From positions 4,340,480 through 4,404,479 of the forward strand of contig NZ_CP149510.1 of the NCBI RefSeq assembly GCF_040126305.1: a DNA stretch of 64,000 bases, written 5' to 3'. This document shows positions 54,224 through 63,631 of the stretch, in pieces (position 1 is the first letter of the stretch; every line of letters starts with the position of its first letter). Source of the DNA: Pararhizobium sp. A13 (GTDB lineage: Bacteria; Pseudomonadota; Alphaproteobacteria; Rhizobiales; Rhizobiaceae). Position numbers and translations under genes: made by a program. The notes beneath the pieces were generated by a model. The model was not told the origin of the DNA. It made no database searches and saw only the letters and a list, made by a program, of their open reading frames with translations.

Positions 54224-54901
54224 TTAGTCGTTGCCGCCGCGCGCAAAAACGGTGCTGGCATCGCTGACGATGGAAACATGGGCATAAGCCGCCTGGCTTG
54301 CAGCAGCGCCATCGGCCCGAAGGATCGCCGTCACGATGCCATCATGCTCGTCATAGGAGCGCGCCAACCGTCCGGCGAGACGGAACTGCGCCCGCCGGAA
54401 CGGCGCAAGCCGCGCCCGGGTCTGCATCGCGAGATCGGTGATATGGTCGCTATGCGCACCGCGATAGAGGCGCGTATGGAACTCGGTATTGTGCGCCTCG
54501 TAGTCTTCCTCGGCGCCGCGATGCACCAGCCGCGCCGACGCCTTGTGCTCCGCCTCCAGCAAACGGCGCTCGTCGACGGTCATGCGTTCCGCTGACAGGC
54601 GCGCGCAGATGCCTTCAAGTTCTGCCATCGCCTCGAACATCGAGGCGAGATGCTGTTGCGTCACAGTGGTGACGACCGCGCTCTTGTTGGGTTCGCGGCC
54701 AACGAGGCCGATGGCGCAGAGCTGGCCCAAGGCCTCGCGCACGGGCGTTCGCGATACCTCGAAACGATTGGCCAGCGAGATCTCGTCCAGCCGCTCTCCC
54801 GGACGCAACGCTCCGGTGATGATCATATCGGCGATCGCTCGAACCATCTGCTCGACAGTTGTTCCGGACCGGATGATTTCTTTTTTTCTGGCGAGCTTCA
54901 C
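54224..54901 (-). CDS. GntR-family regulator (FCD domain) of the biuret operon
   Basis: 225 residues with this start. The winged helix reads ADMIITGALRPGERLDEISL then FEVSRTPVREALGQL; the FCD domain follows (MAELEGICARLSAERM; HTRLYRGAHSDHI). The start is uncertain: the frame is open to 54961, but that extra stretch is Cys-rich and carries the palindrome CTGTATACAG, so I prefer GTG at 54901. ATG 54955 is the alternative. Divergent from the biuret operon and its likely repressor. Confidence 0.85.
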   Translation of the reverse strand: MKLARKKEIIRSGTTVEQMVRAIADMIITGALRPGERLDEISLANRFEVSRTPVREALGQLCAIGLVGREPNKSAVVTTVTQQHLASMFEAMAELEGICARLSAERMTVDERRLLEAEHKASARLVHRGAEEDYEAHNTEFHTRLYRGAHSDHITDLAMQTRARLAPFRRAQFRLAGRLARSYDEHDGIVTAILRADGAAASQAAYAHVSIVSDASTVFARGGND

Positions 54902-54925
54902 GGGTCGAATCTGGTTGAATTTACA

Positions 54926-54935
54926 CTGTATACAG
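54926..54935. promoter_or_regulatory. GntR operator candidate 1
   Basis: Perfect palindrome CTGTATACAG at the GntR gene start region. Shares the ATACAG half-site with the two direct repeats near the BMP gene. Confidence 0.55.
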
Positions 54936-55106
54936 ATGCAATGCGTGACCATCATTGTCAATATGCGCTTTAACTACATGATTTTACATTATTATTTTTG
55001 AATGTACAATTATGCCTTCAAACTGTTAGCCACTGAACGACATTCAGGCTTCAAATTACCGGTCAAATTTTCTTCTTTGCTTAAAAATAAATCAGCGGCT
55101 TGGAAA

Positions 55107-55120
55107 ATTGCATACAGTTT
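55107..55120 (+). promoter_or_regulatory. GntR operator candidate 2 (direct repeat copy A)
   Basis: ATTGCATACAGTTT, identical to the copy at 55188-55201. It continues as ACAG-6-CTGT, an interrupted inverted repeat. Confidence 0.55.
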
Positions 55121-55187
55121 ACGCTGTGAGAATTTCAGACCGTCCACGAAATACTTCAAAAACAACATCTTATTGATTGGCACACTC

Positions 55188-55201
55188 ATTGCATACAGTT
55201 T
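55188..55201 (+). promoter_or_regulatory. GntR operator candidate 3 (direct repeat copy B)
   Basis: ATTGCATACAGTTT, second perfect copy, 81 bp after the first. It continues as ACAG-4-CTGT. It lies 46 bases before the BMP gene start. Confidence 0.55.
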
Positions 55202-55247
55202 TCTGTGACCTTTTTCGAACCCGGCACCACGCCGCAAGGAGCCCGCC

Positions 55248-56378
55248 ATGACCAAACTCCTTCCCATGAATCGCCGCAGCTTCCTGCAAACAACCGTCTC
55301 AGGCGCCGCCGCCCTCGGTTTTGCGCCTTCGCTCTTTTCGACGCCTGCCGCCGCCCAGGCTGCGTTGACCGTCGGCTTCATCTATGTCGGCCCCAAGGAC
55401 GACTACGGCTACAACCAGGCCCATGCCGAAGGTGCCGCCGTGATCAAGGCGATGTCCGGCGTCACTGTCGTTGAAGAGGAAAACGTGCCGGAAACCGTCG
55501 ATGTCCAGAAGACGATGGAATCGATGATCAACCTCGACGGAGCGAGCCTCGTCTTCCCGACCTCCTTCGGCTACTTCGATCCCCACATGCTGGAAATGGC
55601 CAAGAAATACCCCGACGTGCAGTTCCGCCATTGCGGCGGCCTCTGGAAAGAGGGCGTCAACTCGATGAACACCGGCTCCTATTTCGGTTACATCGGCCAG
55701 GGCCAGTATCTGAACGGCATCACCGCCGGCTATGCCTCCAAGAGCAAGAAGATCGGCTTCGTCGCCGCCAAACCGATCCCGCAGGTTCTGCAGAACATCA
55801 ACTCCTTCCTGCTCGGTGCCCGCTCGGTCGATCCGGCCATCACCTGCCAGGTGATCTTCACCGGCGAATGGTCGCTGGCCGTCAAGGAAGCCGAGGCCAC
55901 CAACGCGCTGATCGACCAGGGCGCAGATGTCATCACCTGCCACGTCGACAGCCCGAAAGTCGTCGTCGAGACGGCCGCCGGCCGCGGCGCTTTCGTCTGC
56001 GGTTATCACGCCAACCAGAGCCCGTTGGCGCCTGAAAAATACCTCACCGGCGCCGAATGGGCCTGGGGTAATGTCTACACGAAATTCGTCACCGAGGCCC
56101 AAGCAGGCACCCCGCTTGGAAACTTCGTCCGCGGCGGCCTGAAGGACGGCTTCGTCAAGATGAGTCCGCTCGGTCCGGGCGTCTCGGAGGAAGCCCGCAA
56201 GAAATTCGATGCAACACTCGCCGAAATGATGGCCGGCAGCTTCTCTGTCTTCAAGGGGCCGATCAAGGACAACAAGGGCGGCGATGCCGTCACGGCCGGC
56301 CAGACCTTCGCGGAGGACGCGATCGAACTGGAAAGCATGGCCTATCTCGTCGAGGGTGTCGTCGGCTCGACATCCTGA
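55248..56378 (+). CDS. BMP-family substrate-binding protein with Tat signal
   Basis: 376 residues. The N-terminus has a twin-arginine signal (MNRRSFLQTT) and a cleavage region at PAAAQA, so it is exported folded. The mature protein is of the BMP/PnrA purine-nucleoside family (VGFIYVGPKDDYGYNQAHAEG; IGFVAAKPIPQVLQNINSFLLGA). AAGGAG precedes ATG 55248. With the two permeases and the ATPase it forms a nucleoside-type importer. Operon enzymes act on biuret and allophanate, so a ureide, biuret or triuret ligand is likely. Confidence 0.9.
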   Translation: MTKLLPMNRRSFLQTTVSGAAALGFAPSLFSTPAAAQAALTVGFIYVGPKDDYGYNQAHAEGAAVIKAMSGVTVVEEENVPETVDVQKTMESMINLDGASLVFPTSFGYFDPHMLEMAKKYPDVQFRHCGGLWKEGVNSMNTGSYFGYIGQGQYLNGITAGYASKSKKIGFVAAKPIPQVLQNINSFLLGARSVDPAITCQVIFTGEWSLAVKEAEATNALIDQGADVITCHVDSPKVVVETAAGRGAFVCGYHANQSPLAPEKYLTGAEWAWGNVYTKFVTEAQAGTPLGNFVRGGLKDGFVKMSPLGPGVSEEARKKFDATLAEMMAGSFSVFKGPIKDNKGGDAVTAGQTFAEDAIELESMAYLVEGVVGSTS

Positions 56379-56395
56379 GAAAATGGGAGAGCGCC

Positions 56396-57562
56396 ATGAC
56401 GATCGAGGTGAACACACCAACGCTTTCTCCTTCATCCACCGATGCGCGCAGCCTCAGGCCTCTGCTTGAATGGCTGGCGCGACGGGCGGAACCGGTAGCG
56501 ATCTCGCTTGGCGCGATCCTTGCCGGTCTGGCGCTCTTTTCCCTCTTCATACTGGTGGTCGGCAAATCGCCGGCCGACCTCTTCAGGCTGATGTATACCG
56601 GCGGCTTCGGCAGCTGGTTTTCCATCCAGAACAGCCTCAGCCGCGCGGCGCCCCTGCTGCTCACGGCGCTCTGCGTCGCCCTGCCCGCCCGGCTCGGCCT
56701 TGTCATTATCGGGGGCGAAGGGGCGGTGGTGCTCGGCGGTGTCGCCGCAGCGGCCATCGCCCTGCCGCTGACGGCGTCCGTCTCGCCGATCGTCGTCATT
56801 CCTCTGATGGCGATTGCCGGGATGATCGCCGGCGGTATCTGGATCGGTCTTGCCGGTGTCTTGCGCCATTATCGCGGCGTCAACGAAACCATCGCCTCGC
56901 TGCTTCTCGCCTATATCGCAATCGCGCTGATGAACCACTTCATCGAGGGGCCGCTGCGCGATCCGGCCAGCCTCAACAAACCCTCGACCGCACCGCTTCC
57001 GGCCGAATATATGCTTGGCAATATCCCGGGCATGGATGTCAACTGGGGCCTGTTGGTCGGCATCGTCGCCTGCATCATCGCCTGGGTGCTGATCGAAGCG
57101 ACCAGCTTCGGCTTCGCCGCCCGCATCGCCGGCGGCAATGTCCGTGCCGCCCAGATCCAAGGCCTGCCGGTCGGCCGGCTGATCGTCGGCTTTACGGCGC
57201 TCGCCGGAAGTTCTGCCGGATTGGCCGGCATGGTCGAGGTGGCCGCCGTCCAGGGCAGCGCCAATGCCTCGCTTGCCGCCGGTTACGGCTATACCGGCAT
57301 CCTCGTCGCCTTCCTCGCCCGGCACAATCCGCTGGCGATCATCCCCGTCGCCATCCTGCTTGGCGGCATCGACGCCTCCGGCGGGCTGATCCAGCGGCGC
57401 ATGGGTCTGCCGGATGCCACCGTGCTCGTGCTTCAGGGTACGCTCTTCGTGGTGATCCTCTTCTGCGAGACCTTCTACGGCCGCTTCAAGATCTTCAATC
57501 CCGACCTTTGGAAAAGCCCCAGCCTCTCAGGAAGGCCCAACCTCTCAGGAAGGACCGCGTGA
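56396..57562 (+). CDS. Nucleoside/ureide-type ABC transporter permease (YufP/NupP-like)
   Basis: 388 residues, about nine membrane helices. The family region [26 protein letters not shown] is clear, as is [26 protein letters not shown]. It is the first of two unlike permeases. Its C-terminal tail is encoded by an 18-bp tandem duplication (57523-57558). Its stop shares one base with the next start. Confidence 0.9.
   Translation: MTIEVNTPTLSPSSTDARSLRPLLEWLARRAEPVAISLGAILAGLALFSLFILVVGKSPADLFRLMYTGGFGSWFSIQNSLSRAAPLLLTALCVALPARLGLVIIGGEGAVVLGGVAAAAIALPLTASVSPIVVIPLMAIAGMIAGGIWIGLAGVLRHYRGVNETIASLLLAYIAIALMNHFIEGPLRDPASLNKPSTAPLPAEYMLGNIPGMDVNWGLLVGIVACIIAWVLIEATSFGFAARIAGGNVRAAQIQGLPVGRLIVGFTALAGSSAGLAGMVEVAAVQGSANASLAAGYGYTGILVAFLARHNPLAIIPVAILLGGIDASGGLIQRRMGLPDATVLVLQGTLFVVILFCETFYGRFKIFNPDLWKSPSLSGRPNLSGRTA
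57523..57558 (+). repeat. 18-bp tandem duplication in permease tail
   Basis: CCTCTCAGGAAGGCCCAA followed directly by CCTCTCAGGAAGGACCGC. It keeps the frame and encodes [12 protein letters not shown] at the very C-terminus. Confidence 0.6.
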
Positions 57563-58488
57563 TGGACGAAACCGGTATCGGCATCTGGGGCGTCCCGCTC
57601 GCCATCTTCGCAGGCGCCATCCGCGTCTCGACCCCCTTCATCTTCGTCAGCCTCGGGGAATCGATCACCGAGCGCTCCGGCCGCATCAATCTCGGCCTCG
57701 AAGGCACACTCGTCTTCGGCGCCATGACGGCCTACGCGATCGCCGTGATGAGCAACTCGCCCTGGCTTGGAGTCCTCGCCGCCATGGCCACCGGCGCCGT
57801 CTTCGGCCTCATCCACGGCTGGATCTGCAAATTCCCGAAGGTCAACGACATCGCCATCGGCATCGCCATGATGCAATTCGGCCTCGGCCTCGCCTTCTTC
57901 CTCGGCAAGCCCTTCATCCAGCCTGTCGCGCCGCATCTCCCATCCATTCCGCTCGGCGGCTGGGCGGACCTTCCGCAGATCCAGTCGGCGCTCAACATCA
58001 ATGTGCTCTTCGTCATCGGCGCGCTCCTCTCGGTGGCACTCTGGTGGGCCTTCAAGAACACCCGCGTCGGCCTCATCCTGCGCGTCGTCGGCGACAGCTC
58101 CGACGCGGCCCGCGCCATGGGTCTCAATCCGGATACCGTGCGGCTCTTGGCAACAGCCGTCGGCGGCTCGCTTGCAGCCGTCGGCGGCGCCTATCTTTCG
58201 CTGTTCTACCCCGGCTCCTGGAACGAAGGCATCTCCTCCGGCCAGGGCCTGATGGCGGTGGCGCTGGTCATCTTCGCCCGTTGGAATCCGATCGGCTGCT
58301 TCCTGGCCGCGCTGCTCTTCGGCGGTGCCGGCGCGCTCGGCCCGGCCCTGCAATCCGTCGGCGTCACGCACGGCTATTACCTCTTCTATGCCGCCCCCTA
58401 CGTGCTCACCCTCGTCATACTCGTCGCCACTTCCTCGCCCACCCGCTCGCTCGCAGGCGCACCCGGCGCCCTGTCGATCACGAAATAG
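57562..58488 (+). CDS. Nucleoside/ureide-type ABC transporter permease (YufQ/NupQ-like)
   Basis: 308 residues, about nine membrane helices. Landmarks: [37 protein letters not shown], and [14 protein letters not shown]. It is the second permease of the BMP-type importer. Starts at the TGATG overlap and ends 11 bases before biuH. Confidence 0.9.
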   Translation: MDETGIGIWGVPLAIFAGAIRVSTPFIFVSLGESITERSGRINLGLEGTLVFGAMTAYAIAVMSNSPWLGVLAAMATGAVFGLIHGWICKFPKVNDIAIGIAMMQFGLGLAFFLGKPFIQPVAPHLPSIPLGGWADLPQIQSALNINVLFVIGALLSVALWWAFKNTRVGLILRVVGDSSDAARAMGLNPDTVRLLATAVGGSLAAVGGAYLSLFYPGSWNEGISSGQGLMAVALVIFARWNPIGCFLAALLFGGAGALGPALQSVGVTHGYYLFYAAPYVLTLVILVATSSPTRSLAGAPGALSITK

Positions 58489-58499
58489 GATATCCGGCC

Positions 58500-59219
58500 A
58501 TGACCCCTCTTGCCGCAACCGCAGTCCCTACCGGCGAAAACCTGAGCTACATCGACGCCGATCCCTATCCCTGGCCCTATAACGGCGCCCTGCGTCCGGA
58601 CAACACCGCGCTGATCATCATCGACATGCAGACGGATTTCTGCGGTCCCGGCGGCTATGTGGACCATATGGGATACAGCCTCTCGCTTGTACGAGCGCCG
58701 ATCGAACCGATCAAGAAGGTGCTCGCCGCCATGCGCGCCAAGGGCTACCACATCATCCACACGCGCGAAGGCCACCGGCCAGACCTCGCCGATCTGCCCG
58801 CCAACAAACGCTGGCGCTCGCGGCGGATCAACGCCGGCATCGGCGACTTCGGGCCCTGCGGGCGTATCCTCGTTCGCGGCGAGCCCGGCTGGGATATCAT
58901 TGACGAACTCTACCCGGTCGAAGGCGAGACGATCATCGACAAGCCCGGCAAGGGCTCCTTCTGTGCCACCGACCTGGAACTGATCCTCAACCAGAAGCGC
59001 ATCGAAAACATCATCCTCACCGGCATCACCACCGATGTCTGCGTCCACACCACCATGCGCGAGGCGAACGACCGCGGCTTCGAATGCCTGCTGCTCGAAG
59101 ACTGCTGCGGCGCCACCGACTACGGCAACCATCTGGCAGCAATCAAGATGGTGAAAATGCAGGGCGGCGTCTTCGGCTCCGTCTCCAACTCCGAAAATCT
59201 CGTGAGGCAGTTGCCATGA
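58500..59219 (+). CDS. biuH: Biuret amidohydrolase (isochorismatase family)
   Basis: 239 residues. Catalytic triad by position: Asp42 (IIIDMQTDF), Lys148 ([10 protein letters not shown]) and nucleophile Cys181 ([10 protein letters not shown]). In Rhizobium leguminosarum BiuH the published triad is Asp36, Lys142 and Cys175, an identical spacing with a six-residue shift. The substrate-loop sequences ([30 protein letters not shown]) are also those I recall for BiuH. It hydrolyses biuret to allophanate and ammonia in the cytoplasm. Embedded between permease and ATPase genes of the importer. Confidence 0.93.
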   Translation: MTPLAATAVPTGENLSYIDADPYPWPYNGALRPDNTALIIIDMQTDFCGPGGYVDHMGYSLSLVRAPIEPIKKVLAAMRAKGYHIIHTREGHRPDLADLPANKRWRSRRINAGIGDFGPCGRILVRGEPGWDIIDELYPVEGETIIDKPGKGSFCATDLELILNQKRIENIILTGITTDVCVHTTMREANDRGFECLLLEDCCGATDYGNHLAAIKMVKMQGGVFGSVSNSENLVRQLP

Positions 59220-60766
59220 TCCAGGTCCGCGACACGCCGCTGCCCAGGGCCGGCAAGGCCGTTGGCATCCAGACGATCGGCATGACCATGCGCTTCGGCA
59301 GCTTTTCTGCGCTCGACAATGTCTCGATCGACGTTCCCGCCGGCACGTTCCACGCGCTGCTCGGCGAAAACGGCGCCGGCAAATCGACGCTGGTCAAATG
59401 CATCATGGGCTTCTACCGCCAGACCTCCGGCTCGCTGTCGGTCGATGGCCACGAGGTGTCTGTCCAATCCCCAAAAGATGCCGCGACCTATGGGCTTGGC
59501 ATGGTCTACCAACAGTTCACGCTGGTGCCGTCGCTGACGGGGGCTGAAAACCTCGTGATCAACCGCGCGCATGTGCCTGCCATCATCAACTGGGCGAAGG
59601 AGCGAAAGGAACTCGCCGCCTTCATGGAGCGCATGCCGTTCAAGATCCCGCTCGACCGGCCGGTCAGCGAGCTTGCGGCAGGCGAAAAGCAGAAGCTCGA
59701 AATCGTCAAGCAGCTCTATCTCGGCCGCAGCTTCCTCATCCTCGACGAACCGACCTCGGTGCTGACGCCGGCCGAAGCCGACGAGATGCTCGGCCTCGTG
59801 CGCGGCATGACAGAGCGCGGCGAACTGACCGTGCTGATGATCAGCCACAAGTTCCACGAAGTGACGAAGTTCACCGACGCGGTCACGGTTCTGCGGCGCG
59901 GCAAGATGGCGGGCAGCGGGCTGGTCAAGGACCTCTCGACCAAGGATATGGCGGCGATGATGATCGGCGACGTCAAGCTCGCCGAACTCGACACCCGCCT
60001 GCCGGTGCCCGCCGATGCCAAGCCGATCCTGGTCATCAGCGACATCAAGGCGCCGGATCGCACCGGCCTGAAGATGATCGATATCGGCAACCTGACGGTC
60101 CATGCCGGCGAGATCGTCGGCATCGCCGGCATTTCCGGCAACGGCCAGAAGGAACTTGCCGAAGTGCTGGCAGGCCAGCGCCCGCCGGAAGCCGGCAGCA
60201 TCACCGTGAAAGGCTCGCTCTACGGCGCCACACGACAGGAAACACGCATCAACAACGTCCGGTTCATTCCGGAAGAGCCACTGAACAACGCCTGCGCGCC
60301 AAAAATGACGGTAACGGAAAATCTCGCCTTCCGCACCTTCGACGTGAAGAGAGAGGGCGGTGACGCCCTCTGGCTCGACATGAAGGCGATGCGCAAGCGC
60401 GCGGCCTCGCTGATCTCGGACTTCAAGGTGAAGACCGCGTCCCACTCCTCGCCGATCGCCTCCCTCTCCGGCGGCAACGTCCAGCGCGCCGTGCTCGCGC
60501 GTGAACTGACCGGCGATGTCGATCTCCTGATCGTTTCCAACCCCTGCTTCGGCCTCGACTTCTCGGCCGTCGCCGAAATCCGCGCCCGCATCATGAAGGC
60601 GCGCAATTCCGGCACTGCCGTTCTGCTTCTCTCGGAGGATCTCGACGAACTCTTGGAAATGTCGGACCGGATCATGGTGATGTCGGACGGCAGGCTGGTC
60701 TATGAAACGCCGGCGCTTTCGGCCGACATTTCCGTCATCGGCGCTCATATGGCGGGACATCATTGA
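59216..60766 (+). CDS. Nucleoside/ureide-type ABC transporter ATP-binding protein (two NBDs)
   Basis: 516 residues. First domain complete: Walker [10 protein letters not shown], signature [16 protein letters not shown], Walker [12 protein letters not shown], switch His ISHKFHE. Second domain degenerate: [15 protein letters not shown] in place of Walker A and [12 protein letters not shown] in place of Walker B, with a good [15 protein letters not shown] signature. Degenerate second sites are usual in NupO/BMP-type ATPases. Start overlaps the biuH stop in an ATGA; end overlaps the next hydrolase gene the same way. Confidence 0.92.
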   Translation: MIQVRDTPLPRAGKAVGIQTIGMTMRFGSFSALDNVSIDVPAGTFHALLGENGAGKSTLVKCIMGFYRQTSGSLSVDGHEVSVQSPKDAATYGLGMVYQQFTLVPSLTGAENLVINRAHVPAIINWAKERKELAAFMERMPFKIPLDRPVSELAAGEKQKLEIVKQLYLGRSFLILDEPTSVLTPAEADEMLGLVRGMTERGELTVLMISHKFHEVTKFTDAVTVLRRGKMAGSGLVKDLSTKDMAAMMIGDVKLAELDTRLPVPADAKPILVISDIKAPDRTGLKMIDIGNLTVHAGEIVGIAGISGNGQKELAEVLAGQRPPEAGSITVKGSLYGATRQETRINNVRFIPEEPLNNACAPKMTVTENLAFRTFDVKREGGDALWLDMKAMRKRAASLISDFKVKTASHSSPIASLSGGNVQRAVLARELTGDVDLLIVSNPCFGLDFSAVAEIRARIMKARNSGTAVLLLSEDLDELLEMSDRIMVMSDGRLVYETPALSADISVIGAHMAGHH

Positions 60767-61434
60767 TGACCGAGATCAAGGCCGAACCGTTTGCCTTTCC
60801 GCTGAGGCGAGACAAGCTCGCACTGATCGTCATCGACATGCAGCGCGATTTCGCCGAACCCGGCGGCTTCGGCGAAAGCCTCGGCAACGACGTCAGCCGG
60901 ATCACCAGGATCGTGCCGGACGTGAAGCGGCTGATCGCGGGGTTTCGCGAAGCGGGCCTGCCGGTCATCCACACGATGGAATGCCACCGCCCCGACCTCT
61001 CCGATCTGCCCCTCGCCAAGCGCAATCGCGGCAATCCGGCCCTGAAGATCGGCGACGAAGGGCCGATGGGCCGGGTGCTGATATCCGGCGAACCCGGAAC
61101 CGCGATCCTTTCCGAACTGGCGCCGGTCGACGGCGAAATCGTCATCGAGAAGCCCGGCAAGGGCGCCTTCTATGCAACCCCGCTTGGCGATATCCTCAAG
61201 GCGCGCGGCATCGAACAACTCGTCTTTGCCGGGGTAACCACCGAAGTCTGCGTTCAGACGACGATGCGCGAGGCCAATGACCGCGGCTATGAATGCCTTC
61301 TCGCCGAGGAAGCCACGGAAAGTTATTTTTCCGAGTTCAAGCAAGCCGCCATCGCGATGATCACGGCCCAGGGCGCCATCGTCGGCTGGGTCGCCTCGGT
61401 GGACGCCATCATGGAGGGGATAGCTCATGCCTGA
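60763..61434 (+). CDS. Isochorismatase-family cysteine hydrolase, candidate triuret hydrolase
   Basis: 223 residues, paralogous to BiuH. Triad: Asp24 (VIDMQRDF), Lys129 (IEKPGKGAF) and Cys162 (TTEVCVQTT); the Lys-Cys spacing of 33 equals that of BiuH. It also shares HRPDL-DLP and the [13 protein letters not shown] helix. Residues around the active-site mouth differ (HTMECHRP for HTREGHRP). Operons with two such enzymes plus allophanate hydrolase are known for triuret degradation, where one hydrolyses triuret to carboxybiuret/biuret. Function of this copy is inferred, not proven. Confidence 0.85.
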   Translation: MMTEIKAEPFAFPLRRDKLALIVIDMQRDFAEPGGFGESLGNDVSRITRIVPDVKRLIAGFREAGLPVIHTMECHRPDLSDLPLAKRNRGNPALKIGDEGPMGRVLISGEPGTAILSELAPVDGEIVIEKPGKGAFYATPLGDILKARGIEQLVFAGVTTEVCVQTTMREANDRGYECLLAEEATESYFSEFKQAAIAMITAQGAIVGWVASVDAIMEGIAHA

Positions 61435-61780
61435 AACGACTCGCGAAAGCCTGACATCGGGCGGCTGGCGGACGTTATCCTTCGAACCCTTCCGCGATGA
61501 GGTGACGATCCACTGGATCCAGCGTTTCGAGGGCGACCAGCCGGGCGTGGCGCTGTTGAAATACGAGGCCGGCGCATCCGTCCCGCGCCATCTGCACATG
61601 GGCCTCGAAACGATCGTCGTGCTCGAAGGCACGCAGTCGGACGAGGCCGGCGACTACGGCCCCGGCAGCCTCGTCGTCAACAAGGAAGGCACCGCGCATT
61701 CCGTCTGGAGCGACACGGGATGCGTCGTGCTGATCCAATGGGACCGGCCGGTAAAAATGCTGCAAGAGGAGCTGGCATGA
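61427..61780 (+). CDS. Small cupin-domain protein
   Basis: 117 residues, one beta-barrel. Metal-type motif: PRHLHMGLETIVVLEG, with a second half PGSLVVNKEGTAHSVWSD. It resembles ChrR-like cupins. It overlaps the second hydrolase gene by eight bases and the atzF gene by four, so translation is coupled. Possible roles: opening or isomerising an intermediate, or protecting a labile carboxy-compound. No reaction can be assigned. Confidence 0.82.
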   Translation: MPETTRESLTSGGWRTLSFEPFRDEVTIHWIQRFEGDQPGVALLKYEAGASVPRHLHMGLETIVVLEGTQSDEAGDYGPGSLVVNKEGTAHSVWSDTGCVVLIQWDRPVKMLQEELA

Positions 61781-63576
61781 ACGACGAACGTGCATTCGAT
61801 ATCGGCTCCCTGCACGCTGCCTATGCAGCGGGATGGCCGGTTTCTGAGATGATCGAAACCGTATTTTCCCGCATCGAGGCCGTCGCCGATCCAGGCATCT
61901 TCCTGCATCTGGCTGACAAACAGGCATTGCTCGAGGACGCCGCGCATCTTGGCCCCTTCGATCCGAAAACCAAGCCGCTCTGGGGCATTCCTTTCGCGGT
62001 CAAGGACAATATCGATGTCGCCGGCATGCCGACCACGGCCGCGTGCCCGGACTATGCCTATAGGCCGGAAAAGGACGCAACGGTCGTCCGACTGCTCAAG
62101 GCAGCCGGCGCCGTTGTCATCGGCAAGACCAATCTCGACCAGTTTGCCACCGGCCTTGCCGGCGTGCGCTCACCCTACCCCATTCCGCGCAATGCGATCG
62201 ATGCCACCCTCGTGCCCGGCGGCTCGAGCTCGGGATCGGCCGTTGCCGCGGCCCATGGTATCGTCAGTTTCGCGCTGGGCACCGATACCGCCGGATCGGG
62301 CCGGATCCCCGCCGGTCTCAACAATATCGTCGGGTTGAAGCCAAGCGTCGGCGCGCTTTCGACTACCGGCGTCATCCCGGCCTGCCGCACGCTCGATTGC
62401 GTCTCGATCTTTACCCTGACCACCGATGACGCCTGGACCGTGTTTTCGGTCGCTGCCAAACACGACCCCGCCGATGCCTATTCCAGATCGATACCCGCGA
62501 TCGGCTATGGCCCGCTGCCACCCGTGCTCACCATTGGCGTGCCGGCGAAAGAGGACCGGCAGTTCTTCGGCGACGATGCCATGGAAGCGGCCTACGCGGC
62601 ATCGCTCGATATGCTGGCGACCCTCGGCCATCGCCTCGTCGAGGTGCCTTTCGCCAACTTCTACGCCACCGCCAACCTGCTCTACGAAGGCGCCTGGGTC
62701 GCTGAGCGCTACGCGGCGGTGAAAGACTTCTTCGATGCCAGTGAAGCCTCTTTCCATCCCGTCACGCGAAAGATCTATGGTGGCGCAAGGTCGCTTTCCG
62801 CCGCCGATGCATTCAACGGATTCTATGCCCTGCAAGCGCTGAAGCAGAGAGTGGCGCCTGTCATCGCCTCGGTCGATCTCTTCTGTGTGCCGACCGCGCC
62901 GCACCACTATACCCGCGGCGAACTGGAAGCTGAACCGATCCGGGAAAATTCGCGCCTCGGCACCTATACCAATTTCGTCAACCTGCTCGACATGTGCGGC
63001 ATCGCCGTGCCAACCGGCAAGCGCAAGGACGGCCTGCCCTCCAGCGTCACGCTACTTGCCGCTTCGGGCAAGGACGGATTGACCGCAAGGCTCGCCCGCG
63101 ACATTCATGCACTGAGCGGCATGACGCTCGGCGCGACCGGCTGGCGCCTGCCTGCCGCTCCGGCCCCATTGGAGCCGTTGGAAAGCGGTCCGATCGATCT
63201 GGCCGTCGTTGGCGCCCATCTCTCCGGCATGCCGCTGAACGGTCAGCTCCGCGCGCTTGGAGCGCGGTTTTCGCGCGTTGCCAGGACGACAAATGCCTAC
63301 AGGCTCTACGCCCTCGCCGGTCAGACGCCGCCCAAGCCGGGCCTCATCCGCGAAAACGCCGGCGAGGCAATCGATCTGGAGATCTGGAAACTCATGCCCG
63401 AAGCCTTCGGCCTGTTCGTCGCAGCCATTCCCTCACCGCTCGGTATCGGCACCATCCAGTTGTCCGACGGAACGTCTGTGAAAGGCTTCCTCACCGAACC
63501 GGCTGCGCTCGAAGGCGCACACGATATTTCACGTTACGGCGGATGGCGGGCCTATCTCGAAAGCCTTGCCGCGTGA
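61777..63576 (+). CDS. atzF: Allophanate hydrolase
   Basis: 599 residues. The amidase-signature catalytic triad is Lys76 (FAVKDNID), cis-Ser150 (PGGSSSGSA) and nucleophile Ser174 (TDTAGSGR). In Pseudomonas AtzF these are Lys91, Ser165 and Ser189, a uniform shift of 15. The C-terminal ~150 residues form the extra domain that in AtzF-type enzymes completes the assembly or decarboxylation (PLNGQLRALGARFSRVART; SPLGIGTIQLSDG). It hydrolyses allophanate to ammonia and CO2. Last gene of the operon. Confidence 0.94.
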   Translation: MNDERAFDIGSLHAAYAAGWPVSEMIETVFSRIEAVADPGIFLHLADKQALLEDAAHLGPFDPKTKPLWGIPFAVKDNIDVAGMPTTAACPDYAYRPEKDATVVRLLKAAGAVVIGKTNLDQFATGLAGVRSPYPIPRNAIDATLVPGGSSSGSAVAAAHGIVSFALGTDTAGSGRIPAGLNNIVGLKPSVGALSTTGVIPACRTLDCVSIFTLTTDDAWTVFSVAAKHDPADAYSRSIPAIGYGPLPPVLTIGVPAKEDRQFFGDDAMEAAYAASLDMLATLGHRLVEVPFANFYATANLLYEGAWVAERYAAVKDFFDASEASFHPVTRKIYGGARSLSAADAFNGFYALQALKQRVAPVIASVDLFCVPTAPHHYTRGELEAEPIRENSRLGTYTNFVNLLDMCGIAVPTGKRKDGLPSSVTLLAASGKDGLTARLARDIHALSGMTLGATGWRLPAAPAPLEPLESGPIDLAVVGAHLSGMPLNGQLRALGARFSRVARTTNAYRLYALAGQTPPKPGLIRENAGEAIDLEIWKLMPEAFGLFVAAIPSPLGIGTIQLSDGTSVKGFLTEPAALEGAHDISRYGGWRAYLESLAA

Positions 63577-63631
63577 TGAACGCGATGGCGCGCTGGCCCG
63601 GCATCGCGCACCCGGCGTTTTCGTTCGCCGC

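Larger units (their letters stand above)
54902..55247. other. AT-rich divergent control region
   Basis: 346 bases between the GntR and BMP-protein genes, much richer in A/T than the flanks. It holds the candidate operators listed separately. A 68-residue open frame at 55002-55208 has no ribosome-binding site or coding features and is treated as noncoding. Confidence 0.6.

Noticed and set aside
55002..55208. Small 68-codon rightward frame in the AT-rich gap
   Set aside because: No ribosome-binding site, overlaps the operator repeats, composition like the noncoding flank.
59120..60763. 547-codon leftward frame opposite the BMP-type ATPase gene
   Set aside because: Shadow of a gene with complete ABC motifs.
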